The notes below the pieces were generated by a model. That model saw nothing but the letters and a program-made list of their open reading frames with translations. It had not been told where the DNA came from and ran no database searches. Of a stretch of 64,000 nt of DNA, positions 1 through 7,744 are shown piece after piece (position 1 is the stretch's first letter; each line of letters starts with the position of its first letter). This DNA is from Streptomyces sp. NBC_00162 (GTDB taxonomy: Bacteria; Actinomycetota; Actinomycetes; Streptomycetales; Streptomycetaceae), in NCBI RefSeq assembly GCF_024611995.1, contig NZ_CP102510.1, forward strand, positions 324,841-388,840, given 5' to 3'. The position numbers and the translations under genes are program-made.

Positions 1-2
1 CC

Positions 3-614
3 TCCTTCGCGGGGGCACTGCCCAGCGACACCAGCAGCTCCCGGACACTGTGGCGGCTCGACCGGAACGCCAAGGCGGAGGTCCTGCTGTACATCGTCAG
101 CGAGGAACGCCCCGACCTCACGCACTTGGTGGAACAGGCTGGCTGGCCCACGACTGCCGCCTGGCAGACATACGACTACGGAGCCTTCCTCAGCGGACTG
201 CAGGCCGGCGGCACCTGGGCGTTCCGCCTGACTGCCAACCCCGTCCATCACATCCGGCGCAAGGACGGCGACCCGACCAAGCGCACTGCGCACGTGACGC
301 CCCAGCACCAGATGGGGTGGCTGCTCGCCCGGCAAGAGGCCGCAGGATTCCGGATCCTGGACACCCCGCCCGAGCGGCGGCGCCTGCCGCAGGGCGATGA
401 ATTCCAGCTGACGGTCCGCGACGAGCGCAGGCACCGCTTCGAAAAGACCGACGCACAGGGAGGCCGGGCCAACCGCGTCCCCCTAGTGACCGTCACCTTC
501 GACGGACGTCTGGAGGTCACCGACCCCGAGGCGCTTCGACGGACACTGACACTGGGCCTGGGCAAGGCGAAGGCGTACGGCTGCGGACTGATGACTCTCG
601 CCAAGGCCGTGTGA
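3..614 (+). CDS. cas6e: Cas6e (CasE) crRNA endonuclease, 5'-truncated by window edge
   Basis: Type I-E Cascade subunit that cuts pre-crRNA at the repeat hairpin. The frame is open from the first bases, so the gene starts outside the window; about 203 residues are visible. Evidence is the CasE-like segment around AEVLLYIVSEERPDL, the central NPVHHIRRKDG basic segment, and the C-terminal glycine-rich loop GLGKAKAYGCGLMTLA typical of Cas6e. It stops 3 bp before the cas1 start and is followed by cas2 and an array whose repeats form the hairpin this enzyme would recognise. The rest of Cascade and cas3 would be expected to the left. Confidence 0.93.
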   Translation, partial: SFAGALPSDTSSSRTLWRLDRNAKAEVLLYIVSEERPDLTHLVEQAGWPTTAAWQTYDYGAFLSGLQAGGTWAFRLTANPVHHIRRKDGDPTKRTAHVTPQHQMGWLLARQEAAGFRILDTPPERRRLPQGDEFQLTVRDERRHRFEKTDAQGGRANRVPLVTVTFDGRLEVTDPEALRRTLTLGLGKAKAYGCGLMTLAKAV

Positions 615-617
615 GGC

Positions 618-1580
618 ATGGCCAACATTGCTCAGCGCCGTACGGCGTCCCCGCGCGAGCTCACGCGTGTCGCGGAGCGGATCTCCTTCATTTACCTCGA
701 GCGGTGCACGATCCACCGCGAAGACAACGCCATCACTGCCGAGGACGCCGAGGGAACCACTCACATTCCGTCGGCGACCATCGGAACACTGCTCCTCGGG
801 CCCGGCACCCGCATTACCCACCAGGCGATGAGCGTGCTCGGCGAGAACGGTGCCGCCGTGGCCTGGGTCGGTGAACAGGGCGTCCGCTACTACGCGGGCG
901 GGCGCTCCCTGAACCGCTCCGCCACGCTTCTGGAAGCACAGGCCACCCGTTGGGCGAACCAGCGAACCCGCCTGGAGGTGGCGCGCGCCATGTATCGGCT
1001 GCGCTTTCCGGACGAGGACCCTTCAGGGTTGACCCGGCAGGAACTTCTCGGGCGCGAGGGCCGCCGCCTCAAGGACTGCTACCGCCGCGAGGCGCAACGA
1101 ACGGGAATTCCCTGGCGTGGCCGGCAGTACGTCCCCGGCGACTTCAGCGCAGGCGACGCGCCCAACCAGGCGGTCACGGCAGCCGCCCAGTGCATGTACG
1201 GAATCACGCACGCCGTCGTGGCGGCGTTGGGCTGCTCTCCCGGGCTCGGCTTCGTGCACTCCGGCCACGAACTGTCGTTCGTCCTGGACGTGGCCGACCT
1301 GTACAAGACGGAGATAGGCATCCCCCTCGCATTCGACGTAGCGGCCGAGAGCGGTGAGGACGTCGGCTCCCGGACACGGCGTGCGCTCAGAGACAGGATC
1401 AACAAGGCCCGCCTCCTCGACCGATGCGTCAACGACATCAAGGGGCTGCTGCTGGTCGGGCAGGCGGACAACCCGGCTCTTTCCGACCCCTCGGAACACC
1501 TGGACCGGGTGATGCTTCAGTCTGATCGCGACGTTGCCGTACCCGCAGGCCGCAACTACGCGGAGGAGGTGACCTGGTGA
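618..1580 (+). CDS. cas1e: Type I-E CRISPR integrase Cas1
   Basis: Metal-dependent integrase that works with Cas2 to insert new spacers at the leader end of the array. The protein is 320 residues, normal for Cas1e. Visible landmarks are the N-terminal beta domain (RISFIYLERCTIHRED), GREGRR with a likely catalytic Glu147, and FVHSGHELSFVLDVADLYK carrying likely His214 and Asp227; the 67- and 13-residue spacing matches the E-H-D triad of E. coli Cas1. ATG follows the cas6e stop by 3 bp, and the last codons overlap the cas2 start by 4 bp, so translation is probably coupled. Confidence 0.96.
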   Translation: MANIAQRRTASPRELTRVAERISFIYLERCTIHREDNAITAEDAEGTTHIPSATIGTLLLGPGTRITHQAMSVLGENGAAVAWVGEQGVRYYAGGRSLNRSATLLEAQATRWANQRTRLEVARAMYRLRFPDEDPSGLTRQELLGREGRRLKDCYRREAQRTGIPWRGRQYVPGDFSAGDAPNQAVTAAAQCMYGITHAVVAALGCSPGLGFVHSGHELSFVLDVADLYKTEIGIPLAFDVAAESGEDVGSRTRRALRDRINKARLLDRCVNDIKGLLLVGQADNPALSDPSEHLDRVMLQSDRDVAVPAGRNYAEEVTW

Positions 1581-1924
1581 CAGTGATCGTCCTGACCCAG
1601 TGTCCCGTCGGCCTGCGAGGGTTTCTCACCCGCTGGCTGCTGGAGATCTCACCAGGTGTCTTCATCGGCGGTCCATCAGCCCGGATCCGGGAGACGCTGT
1701 GGGCGGAGGTACGTCAGTACGCAGGCAATGGCCGGGCTCTGCTGGCGTACAGCTCGGACAACGAGCAAGGTTTCGCCTTCGAGACCCACGACCACAAGTG
1801 GAGTCCCAAGGACCACGAGGGCGTCACACTGATCCACCGCCCGAATGACCGCACAGCCGCCCCTTCGCCGGCGACCAAGGGTTGGAGCAAGGCCGCGAAG
1901 CGACGACGCTTCGGGAGTGGATAG
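1577..1924 (+). CDS. cas2e: Type I-E CRISPR adaptation protein Cas2
   Basis: Small ferredoxin-like structural partner of Cas1 in spacer acquisition. It has 115 residues and starts MTVIVLTQCPVGLRGFLTRW, followed by EISPGVFIGGPSARIRETLW, the standard Cas2e (CasB-type) pattern. The GTG start lies inside the cas1 stop region (GTGA overlap). The C-terminal tail (residues 93-115) is basic and probably disordered. The stop is 83 bp before the first repeat, with the leader between them. Confidence 0.95.
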   Translation: MTVIVLTQCPVGLRGFLTRWLLEISPGVFIGGPSARIRETLWAEVRQYAGNGRALLAYSSDNEQGFAFETHDHKWSPKDHEGVTLIHRPNDRTAAPSPATKGWSKAAKRRRFGSG

Positions 1925-2007
1925 GAGACGATTCATCCCATATACGCGAATCGAAAGAACTGAGTCAAAGCCGGGGTTGCCGTCCGTAAAGCCCCAGGTC
2001 AGTCAGT
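1925..2007 (+). promoter_or_regulatory. CRISPR leader
   Basis: An 83-bp spacer between the cas2 stop and the first repeat, with an AT-richer stretch (CCCATATACGCGAATCGAAA, about 1937-1956) unlike its surroundings. It ends in AAAGCCCCAGGTCAGTCAGT directly against repeat 1. Position and composition fit a type I-E leader (promoter plus integration site); no separate promoter boxes can be assigned with confidence. Confidence 0.7.
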
Positions 2008-2769
2008 CTGCTCCCCGCGCACGCGGGGATGTCCCCGCCCACCGCTTCGACCTCGACACCGCGCTCAACTGCTCCCCGCGCACGCGGGGATGTCCCCAGC
2101 AAAATTCGCGGAGCAGCAGCCGCAGCCGGCTGCTCCCCGCGCACGCGGGGATGTCCCCAGTAGCCCGACGCGCGTATCGGGTGCGCCCCTCTGCTCCCCG
2201 CGCACGCGGGGATGTCCCCCCGGGCCAGGCGGCCGGGCGGGTGCCGCTGGTCTGCTCCCCGCGCACGCGGGGATGTCCCCTACACCGACGAGCCCACGTT
2301 CCCGGAGATCTACTGCTCCCCGCGCACGCGGGGATGTCCCTCTTCGTGGGGCAGGCAATCGAGGGAGACAAGACTGCTCCCCGCGCACGCGGGGATGTCC
2401 CCCGGGGAGGGCCTCTGTGAACCTCAGCGACGTCCTGCTCCCCGCGCACGCGGGGATGTCCCCGCGGACAAGCGGCACTGAGGTGTGCCCGTTCGCTGCT
2501 CCCCGCGCACGCGGGGATGTCCCCGGCGGGGTGATCTCCTGCGTGTAGACGCGGGCCTGCTCCCCGCGCACGCGGGGATGTCCCCGCCTTAGTCACCTTC
2601 TCGAGGGTGCCGAACAGCTGCTCCCCGCGCACGCGGGGATGTCCCCGCGACTCCGAGGCCGACCGTCGCCGGAAGCACCTGCTCCCCGCGCACGCGGGGA
2701 TGTCCCCCGATCATTACCAACGAGCAGCTGATCGAGTTCCCCTGCTCCCCGCGCATGAGGGGATGGCCT
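2008..2769 (+). CRISPR. Type I-E CRISPR array, 13 repeats and 12 spacers
   Basis: Thirteen repeats of 28-29 bp starting CTGCTCCCCGCGCACGCGGG, each with the inner hairpin CCCCGCGCACGCGGGG. Repeat starts are 2008, 2069, 2130, 2191, 2252, 2313, 2374, 2435, 2496, 2557, 2618, 2679 and 2742. The period is exactly 61 bp for the first eleven intervals (32-nt spacers). The last spacer is 34 nt and the last repeat is degenerate (GCATGAGGGGATGGCCT), marking the leader-distal end. In repeat 6 the 29th base is T, not C, so the invariant core may be 28 bp. Orientation follows the cas genes and leader at the left. Confidence 0.98.
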
Positions 2770-3030
2770 CTCGGCCCCGGTGGGCCAGGTCGAGGGCCGT
2801 TCGGAGCGGAACTGCCGGTCTGGCTCGGGCGGGGACCGCAGTACGACCGGCTCCGCCTGCCCGGCCAGGTCGACGCGGTACGTCGTGTTGGACACGCCGC
2901 CGCCCACCTCGGTTGCGTCCAGGACCTCGGTGTCGGCGTCAAAAGGCGCGACGGCACACCGTCTGGATCTCGCGATCGGTGAGTCCTCGCTGGAAGGCGC
3001 CGGCGGGACGTTTCGATGGCGTGCAGTTTC
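2770..3030 (-). pseudogene. APH-type phosphotransferase, N-terminal fragment, frameshifted
   Basis: On the minus strand an N-terminal piece of an aminoglycoside-phosphotransferase-like kinase is readable in two frames: GLTDREIQTVCRRAF and then, one base out of phase after a TTTT run at about 2942, EVGGGVSNTTYRVDLAG followed by VVLRSPPEPD. The join is a natural kinase N-lobe (glycine-rich loop, then the VVLR strand). The sequence ends at the degenerate last CRISPR repeat, so the rest of the kinase is missing. No start codon is visible in frame. It is a non-functional remnant; the family call rests only on the N-lobe pattern. Confidence 0.55.
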
Positions 3031-3115
3031 GCGGGATTTCCCTTCTGAGCGGGTGAGGAAGCGCGGGGCGCCGCTACTGGCGGGGTTGGCGGCCGGTTGC
3101 CGAGGCGACCGGCGC

Positions 3116-3239
3116 CCTGTCCACGACGATCAGTCCCTCCCCGTAGCGCGCGATCGGGCCGTCGGTTGGCCGGTTCACGATCTCCAGGCTGCTCCGACCG
3201 GCCCGCCCACGCAGCGGGATCTCCCGAAAGCGGTACGGG
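3116..3239 (-). repeat. Gene fragment duplicated at 30996-31117
   Basis: About 124 bp strongly similar to 30996-31117: shared CCTGTCCACGACGATCA at one end and CGAAAGCGGTACGGG at the other. On the minus strand this copy reads smoothly as RFREIPLRGRAGRSSLEIV and then ARYGEGLIVVDRAP, so it is the remnant of a coding sequence. An in-frame stop lies just upstream and the homology stops downstream. The gene at 30420-31004 carries the matching GEGLIVVDR segment. No function can be given. Confidence 0.6.
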
Positions 3240-3716
3240 GGACGTCACCCAACCCGCATCACCAGAGCCCGTACGGCAAGGCTGGGCCCTTTGGCCGGCG
3301 TTCTACCTGGCCGCCGAAGCGCCAGCCGTCACCCGCACCCGCACAACAGAGCGGTGGTGCGCAACTCGGTGCGAAGAAGCGGCAGAAGCGCCTGTTACAG
3401 AGCCGTGAACCCATTCGGCGCACAGCACACGGCATGGCGTGAATGAACTGCTTATGTGGCTGAAACTTCCTTGCTTCGACATCGGGCGGGCTGCCCCCAC
3501 CTCCCGCCCCGACTTCGTCAACTGGACCTGACGCTTGCATCTTGCAAGGGAGAGTTACGGACATGTCCGCATTGGGCAACGTGAGTCCGAGGTTGTGGCG
3601 GTTAGTGGTGGGTGCGGGCCAGAGTGTGGCTCCTCGGCAAGGACGCCGGGAACCGTACGGAGTCCGCCCGGCTTGTACGAGGCCGGGCTGGGCTGACTGT
3701 TGAAGGAGTCGTCTTT
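3240..3716. other. Non-coding stretch upstream of the lamin-tail gene
   Basis: No frame here shows convincing actinomycete codon bias or family resemblance. It contains a moderately AT-richer stretch around 3380-3470. The last 20 bp carry the ribosome binding site GAAGGAG (3702-3708) of the next gene. The promoter of that gene probably lies here but I cannot place its boxes. Confidence 0.4.
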
Positions 3717-4208
3717 ATGTCTGCTTCTCTCGCCACTCGCCGTCTTCTCACCGCGGTGCTGGCCGCCGGCGCCCTGGTCGGCGCGGCCGCCGTCCCGGCC
3801 GCCGCCCACGACGACGACCGGCGCGGCCACCGAGGCCCGCACTCCTCGATCGTCATCGGCGACGTCCAGAACGACAGCCACGGCCGCGACAACCGCGCCC
3901 TGAACCAGGAATGGGTCGAGGTGAAGAACACCGGTCGTCACTCCGTCGACCTGCGCGACTTCACCCTCACCGACCGCGACGGCAACCGCTACCGCTTCAA
4001 CCACCTCCGCCTGGACGGCCGCTCCAGCGTCAGGGTCCACACCGGACACGGCCGCGACACCCACCACGACGTCTACCAGGACCGTCGACACCAGATCTGG
4101 GACGAGCGCGACACCGCCACCCTCCGCGACGACCGCGGCCGCGTCATCGACACCGAGTCCTGGGGCGGCCGCAGCCACCACGGGCACCACGAGAACCACC
4201 GCCGCTAA
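3717..4208 (+). CDS. Secreted lamin-tail-domain protein
   Basis: A 163-residue exported protein. ATG 3717 follows GAAGGAG with 8 bp spacing. A Tat/Sec-type signal peptide (residues 1-30, TRRLLTAVLAAGALVGAAAV, then PAAAH) is followed by a histidine- and aspartate-rich linker. A compact lamin-tail (LTD) fold covers about residues 42-150: EWVEVKNTGRHSVDLRDFTL is the family hallmark, with FNHLRLDGRSSVRVHTG next. The C-terminus is His/Arg-rich. Known bacterial LTD proteins are extracellular and often occur with nucleases or at the envelope; the exact role is unknown. It appears monocistronic. Confidence 0.85.
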   Translation: MSASLATRRLLTAVLAAGALVGAAAVPAAAHDDDRRGHRGPHSSIVIGDVQNDSHGRDNRALNQEWVEVKNTGRHSVDLRDFTLTDRDGNRYRFNHLRLDGRSSVRVHTGHGRDTHHDVYQDRRHQIWDERDTATLRDDRGRVIDTESWGGRSHHGHHENHRR

Positions 4209-4436
4209 CCCAAACCGGCAGCCACACCGTCGGGGACAGTGAACTGCCAGCCATCAGCAGCAACCGCGTGCCGCGGCCACCAGCCGCGGCACGCAACCCC
4301 CGACCACCTTGGGCGCCTGACGTGTCTGACCCGTCAGCCTGCACTCCATGTCTGCGGCACACGCGGGCGGCCTACTGCAGGCGGAGCCCCGAACTTTCTG
4401 GAAGCAGCAGCGACACCCGACCCCGGGAGATTCCTT

Positions 4437-4751
4437 GTGGAGTTCTGGCAGTATTGCCCGTCCGAAGTGACGGCCCCTCAGCTGGACCTTGACCCCTACC
4501 GCTTCCCCGGCGCAGACACCGGCGAGCCTTCCTGCGGCGAACAGCATCCGCAGGCACTCAGGCCGAAATCCGACCCCCGCCTCGCCTGGTCGCTGAAGCC
4601 CGTGGACGAGCGACGGTTGGACCTGCACGTGGCACTGACTACCGTCGGCATCCCACCGCTCCCCGGTGACCTGGAAGCCATCCACACCCTGTCCTCACTC
4701 GACGACACGACCAACGCAGCCCTCGTACGGTGGATCACCACCAACCGCTGA
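4437..4751 (+). CDS. Hypothetical protein, possible fragment
   Basis: A frame of about 104 residues starting at GTG 4437, with GGGAG about 10 bp upstream. It contains LDPYRFPGADTGEPSCGEQH and ends TNAALVRWITTNR. The upstream in-frame extension to ATG 4239 is Cys/His/Pro-rich and looks non-coding, so I prefer the shorter start. No recognisable domain. It lies 46 bp before the APH-like gene on the same strand. It may be a small real gene or the tail of a decayed one. Confidence 0.4.
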   Translation: MEFWQYCPSEVTAPQLDLDPYRFPGADTGEPSCGEQHPQALRPKSDPRLAWSLKPVDERRLDLHVALTTVGIPPLPGDLEAIHTLSSLDDTTNAALVRWITTNR

Positions 4752-4797
4752 ACCCCGGCACTGCCCGCATTGAACGGCTGCATGGAAGGATGAGTGC

Positions 4798-5826
4798 ATG
4801 TGGTTGCGACTGCCGTTCGGGGACGAATTACGGACCGAGCTGGGATCTCCCAGGCGCTCTCGCAGACTGGGCAGCAGCCCTCGCTCGCGCGTGTGGCGCG
4901 TCGAGTTGCCAGAGGCAACGGCGGTGGTGAAGCAGATCGTCGGCGGTCTTGATGCCGACGAGCGATACGCCCGTGAGGTGGCCGCCCTGAGGCTCGCCGC
5001 CCGAGCTGAAATACCCGTGGTGCCCGCGTTGCTGGCCACCGATCCCAGCGAGCGGGTCTTGGTGCTGGAGCATCTGGATCACCGACGCCCGGCCAGCGAC
5101 TGGATCGTCGACTATGCAGCCGCGCTGGCACGGCTGCATGCCACCGCCCGCCCGGAGGACGTCGGGGTACTTCCCCGGTGGCAGGGCCCGAACGAGGCCG
5201 ATATCGAGTCTTTCCTGCAGCTGGCCGGGGCTCTGGAGGTTCCTGTCACTTCTGCCGTGTCCGGCGAACTCGATGACCTCGTGAACCGGCTCGACCAGGC
5301 ATCTGGGCATGCCCTTCTCCACGGGGATCCCTGTCCCGGTAATGATCTCCACACCGCCACGGGGATCCGATTCATCGACTTTGAGCAAGCGTCACTGGGC
5401 AGCGGCTTGATGGAGCTCGCCTACCTGCGCATCGGCTTTCCGACCTGCTGGTGTGTCACTTCAGCGTCGGAGCCGCTGCTGGAACGGGCGGAGAGCGCAT
5501 ACCGCAACGAATGGCGCACCCTGACCGGCTCCGATGCCCAAGACGGGCTCGCTGACGCGTGTGCCGGCTGGCTGCTCCGCGGCGACGCGCTGGTTGAGCG
5601 GGCACGCCGCGAGAGCACTGATCACCTGGCCCGGATTCCGCACCGGGACTGGACGTGGGGCACCGCGACCGCCCGACAACGGCTCGTCCACCGGCTCGGG
5701 GTCGTTGGCCAGATGACGGCCGACCACACCTCCCTTAGCGGCATGAGCAGCCTCAGCACCGCTATGCGCCAACGTATGCTCGCTCGCTGGCCCACGCTTC
5801 TGCCCGTCCCAGCAAAGCGACCATAG
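4798..5826 (+). CDS. Aminoglycoside phosphotransferase (APH)-family kinase
   Basis: A 342-residue APH/choline-kinase-fold protein. The Brenner-like catalytic motif HGDPCPGND (residues 178-186, HGDxxxxN) and the metal-binding FIDFEQAS (DFE in place of DFD) are both present, so it is likely active. The nucleotide-binding lobe shows ATAVVKQIVGG with the conserved lysine. The substrate cannot be read from sequence: such genes in Streptomyces cover antibiotic, sugar and metabolite kinases. The start is the first ATG, with GAAGGAT about 10 bp upstream. No obvious operon partner. Confidence 0.8.
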   Translation: MWLRLPFGDELRTELGSPRRSRRLGSSPRSRVWRVELPEATAVVKQIVGGLDADERYAREVAALRLAARAEIPVVPALLATDPSERVLVLEHLDHRRPASDWIVDYAAALARLHATARPEDVGVLPRWQGPNEADIESFLQLAGALEVPVTSAVSGELDDLVNRLDQASGHALLHGDPCPGNDLHTATGIRFIDFEQASLGSGLMELAYLRIGFPTCWCVTSASEPLLERAESAYRNEWRTLTGSDAQDGLADACAGWLLRGDALVERARRESTDHLARIPHRDWTWGTATARQRLVHRLGVVGQMTADHTSLSGMSSLSTAMRQRMLARWPTLLPVPAKRP

Positions 5827-5975
5827 AGGTCGGCTGAAACCCCCCAGAATCACAACCCACAACTGCGCGCCGCACTGGAAAGGCGGGAGCTGGGCTACGT
5901 CCTCGCGGTCTTCCGTTCCACAGCGAGGGGAGAGCCCAGGAGGAGGTTGACGAATGGGGGCCGGGCTCAGTAGTG

Positions 5976-6086
5976 ATGCGAATCCGTCGCTCCGACGTGG
6001 ATCCGAGTAGAGATATTCAGGTTCACGATACGGACATCGACTTCGGGTTCTTCGAGGAGGAGCATCTACTCGAAGGGGTAATTTAA
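5976..6086 (+). CDS. Possible small peptide gene (36 aa), acidic
   Basis: A short frame starting MRIRRSDVD and ending FFEEEHLLEGVI, very acidic in its C-terminal half, in a locally AT-richer stretch. A strong AGGAGGAGG (about 5939-5947) sits ahead of another ATG at 5953 in a different frame. That frame gives only 18 residues and runs into this one, so the two may be one gene split by a one-base change. Could be a small regulatory or precursor peptide, or chance. Confidence 0.25.
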   Translation: MRIRRSDVDPSRDIQVHDTDIDFGFFEEEHLLEGVI

Positions 6087-6115
6087 GCGGCGGAGATCAG
6101 GATAGGGAATGGGTC

Positions 6116-6427
6116 ATGGTTCAATCCGCGATCACGATAGGAGCGCACGTGGAGCGAGATGAGCTGAGGCAAGCGTTCGCTGTCGAATCAACTGTCAACT
6201 CGCAGGCTAAGAGTGCCCTTACCGCTGGGGCGCCGTTCGAAATCTTGCCAGGGAGAATGCCTGCCGCGAGACTGCATCACACCTACGCCCGGCGGTTGCG
6301 GAGACTGCAGAAACTCGAGCGCCCATCATTGGGTTTCGAGGAGGCGGTGGCTAGCCTCGAGAAAATCGGCAGGAACTGCTGGTCGGGTTTATCGATGACC
6401 GAAAGAGGGGAGAATATCGCTTTATAG
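6116..6427 (+). CDS. Hypothetical protein (103 aa), atypical codon use
   Basis: A frame of 103 residues (MVQSAITIGAHVERDELRQA, ending SLEKIGRNCWSGLSMTERG) in DNA of lower GC than the neighbours. It lacks the usual GC-rich third-position bias. No domain is recognised. GATCAGGATAGGGAAT upstream gives a weak ribosome binding site. May be a recently acquired small gene or spurious. Confidence 0.3.
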   Translation: MVQSAITIGAHVERDELRQAFAVESTVNSQAKSALTAGAPFEILPGRMPAARLHHTYARRLRRLQKLERPSLGFEEAVASLEKIGRNCWSGLSMTERGENIAL

Positions 6428-6445
6428 TATTCCTCAGTGCCGATC

Positions 6446-6877
6446 TTACGCGGGTGATCGCATGCATCGGCTTGATAGTTCCCTCGCGAGAGGTGCCGCC
6501 CTACGGGACTCCTGATGGAAAAGATTCTCATTGAGGGCTTCGAAGTCAGCCAGTCTGGAATAGAACAACGTCGCCGGGGTGTGCGTGGATGCACTCCCCG
6601 GCGACGGCCGTTGTGGCCAGTGGGGGTTTCGACGGCACCGGTGACGGCCCTGTTCTCCCGAAGCTACGGCGAAGTCGATGTAGGCCTGTTCGAGAGCTTC
6701 GGGGTACGCCTCGCGCTTGGCCTGCTCGGCGAGCGCCCGGTAGATGCTCGCGACGGAGGGGCTGTGTCCCTTGCGCTTGTGTGCGACATCCCGCGAGTTC
6801 TTCCGAGCCCCGCCGAGTGACCGCGGCCGTGGCCAGGGGCTTCGTCCTCTTTCGGCTGCCCTGCCCGGCTGTGACAT
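6446..6877 (-). CDS. Hypothetical or decayed gene
   Basis: The minus-strand frame contains stretches that read like protein (HSPSVASIYRALAEQAKREA, YPEALEQAYIDFAVAS, RLADFEALNENLFHQESRR) separated by Arg/Pro-rich sections typical of a wrong frame. This suggests a decayed gene with compensating indels. No family can be assigned. The surrounding 5.83-7.0 kb has lower GC and no confident gene. Confidence 0.25.
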   Translation of the reverse strand: MSQPGRAAERGRSPWPRPRSLGGARKNSRDVAHKRKGHSPSVASIYRALAEQAKREAYPEALEQAYIDFAVASGEQGRHRCRRNPHWPQRPSPGSASTHTPATLFYSRLADFEALNENLFHQESRRAAPLARELSSRCMRSPA

Positions 6878-7002
6878 TGCTTCGGAATTCCTGAAGCGTC
6901 CTCAGCTCGTGTGATCGATCTGCAGTCTGGATGAAGGCAAGGAGGTACGGGTCGTCGGCACTGGCGGTGAACTGGCGACCTGGTGACATCGGGGTTCTGT
7001 CG

Positions 7003-7593
7003 TCAGCTTTCGGGCAGCTGAGGCGGCGCGGATTTCAGTCCGTCCAGGGTGAGGTCGAGGAGGCGTTCGGCCTGCTCTCGCTGCTCGGGCTTAGCCGAGG
7101 TGAGGGCGATTCCGGCGAGGGCGGCGAACATGTCGGCCGGACGGATGTCGGAGCGGATCGTTCCGGCAGCGGCACCGGCCTCCATCAGGGAGTTGAGGGC
7201 GCCCTGAATCATCTCGTGACTGTCGGCGTAGGGGTTGCTGCCCGAGGCGACGACGGCGCGCAGGGCGTCGGCCATGCCGAATTTGGCGGTGGCGTAGTCG
7301 ATGAAGCGGCGGGTCCACACCCGCAGGGCCTCGGCAGGCGGCATCGTCGCCAGGAGGCCGGAGGCGGCCTCGCACAGCCGGGCCACTTCGTTGCGGTACG
7401 CCGCCTCGATCAGAGCCTCTCGGGTCGGGAAGTTGCGGTAGAGCGTGCCCGTTCCCACGCCCGCTTCCCTGGCGATGCGCTCGAAGTGTGCGTCGAGCCC
7501 CTCCTCGCTGAACACGCGCACCGCGGCGGCCAGGATCTTGTCCCGGTTTCGCTGTGCGTCGGCCCTCAGCGGGCGTCCTGCCTCTCGGGTCAT
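7003..7593 (-). CDS. TetR/AcrR-family repressor
   Basis: A 196-residue TetR protein with the N-terminal helix-turn-helix in the segment RDKILAAAVRVFSEEGLDAH, then FERIAREAGVGTGTLYRNFP (about residues 15-60). The helical C-terminal ligand domain contains NSLMEAGAAAGTIRSDIRP. I choose ATG 7593 (MTREAGRPLR): the longer possible start at 7638 would put the first codons inside an operator palindrome, while AAGGGA lies upstream of 7593. It is divergent from the SDR gene at 7745, which it probably represses together with itself. Confidence 0.9.
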   Translation of the reverse strand: MTREAGRPLRADAQRNRDKILAAAVRVFSEEGLDAHFERIAREAGVGTGTLYRNFPTREALIEAAYRNEVARLCEAASGLLATMPPAEALRVWTRRFIDYATAKFGMADALRAVVASGSNPYADSHEMIQGALNSLMEAGAAAGTIRSDIRPADMFAALAGIALTSAKPEQREQAERLLDLTLDGLKSAPPQLPES

Positions 7594-7621
7594 CGGCGGC
7601 TCGTTCCCTTCTCCGTTGCTA

Positions 7622-7669
7622 AGTGGAGGCTCCGCCATTTAGTCTGGGCGAAGTGGCGGAGCCTCCGCT
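7622..7669. promoter_or_regulatory. Probable TetR operator (two inverted GGAGGCTCC sites)
   Basis: AGTGGAGGCTCCGCCA (7622-7637) and TGGCGGAGCCTCCGCT (7654-7669) are inverted copies with one mismatch, 16 bp apart, in the divergent TetR-SDR intergenic region. The same gene context is the normal place for TetR-family operators. Confidence 0.7.
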
Positions 7670-7744
7670 TTCACTCTAGGGCATGGTCCGGCCTGCCCGG
7701 ACCCTCTCTGCTCCGCACTCCGCACTCTGGAAGGACAGTTGAAT

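Noticed and set aside
2003..2632. Long open frames on both strands through the CRISPR array
   Set aside because: They translate the repeat (PRARGDVP / SPRARGA units) and have no protein support; a repeat artefact.
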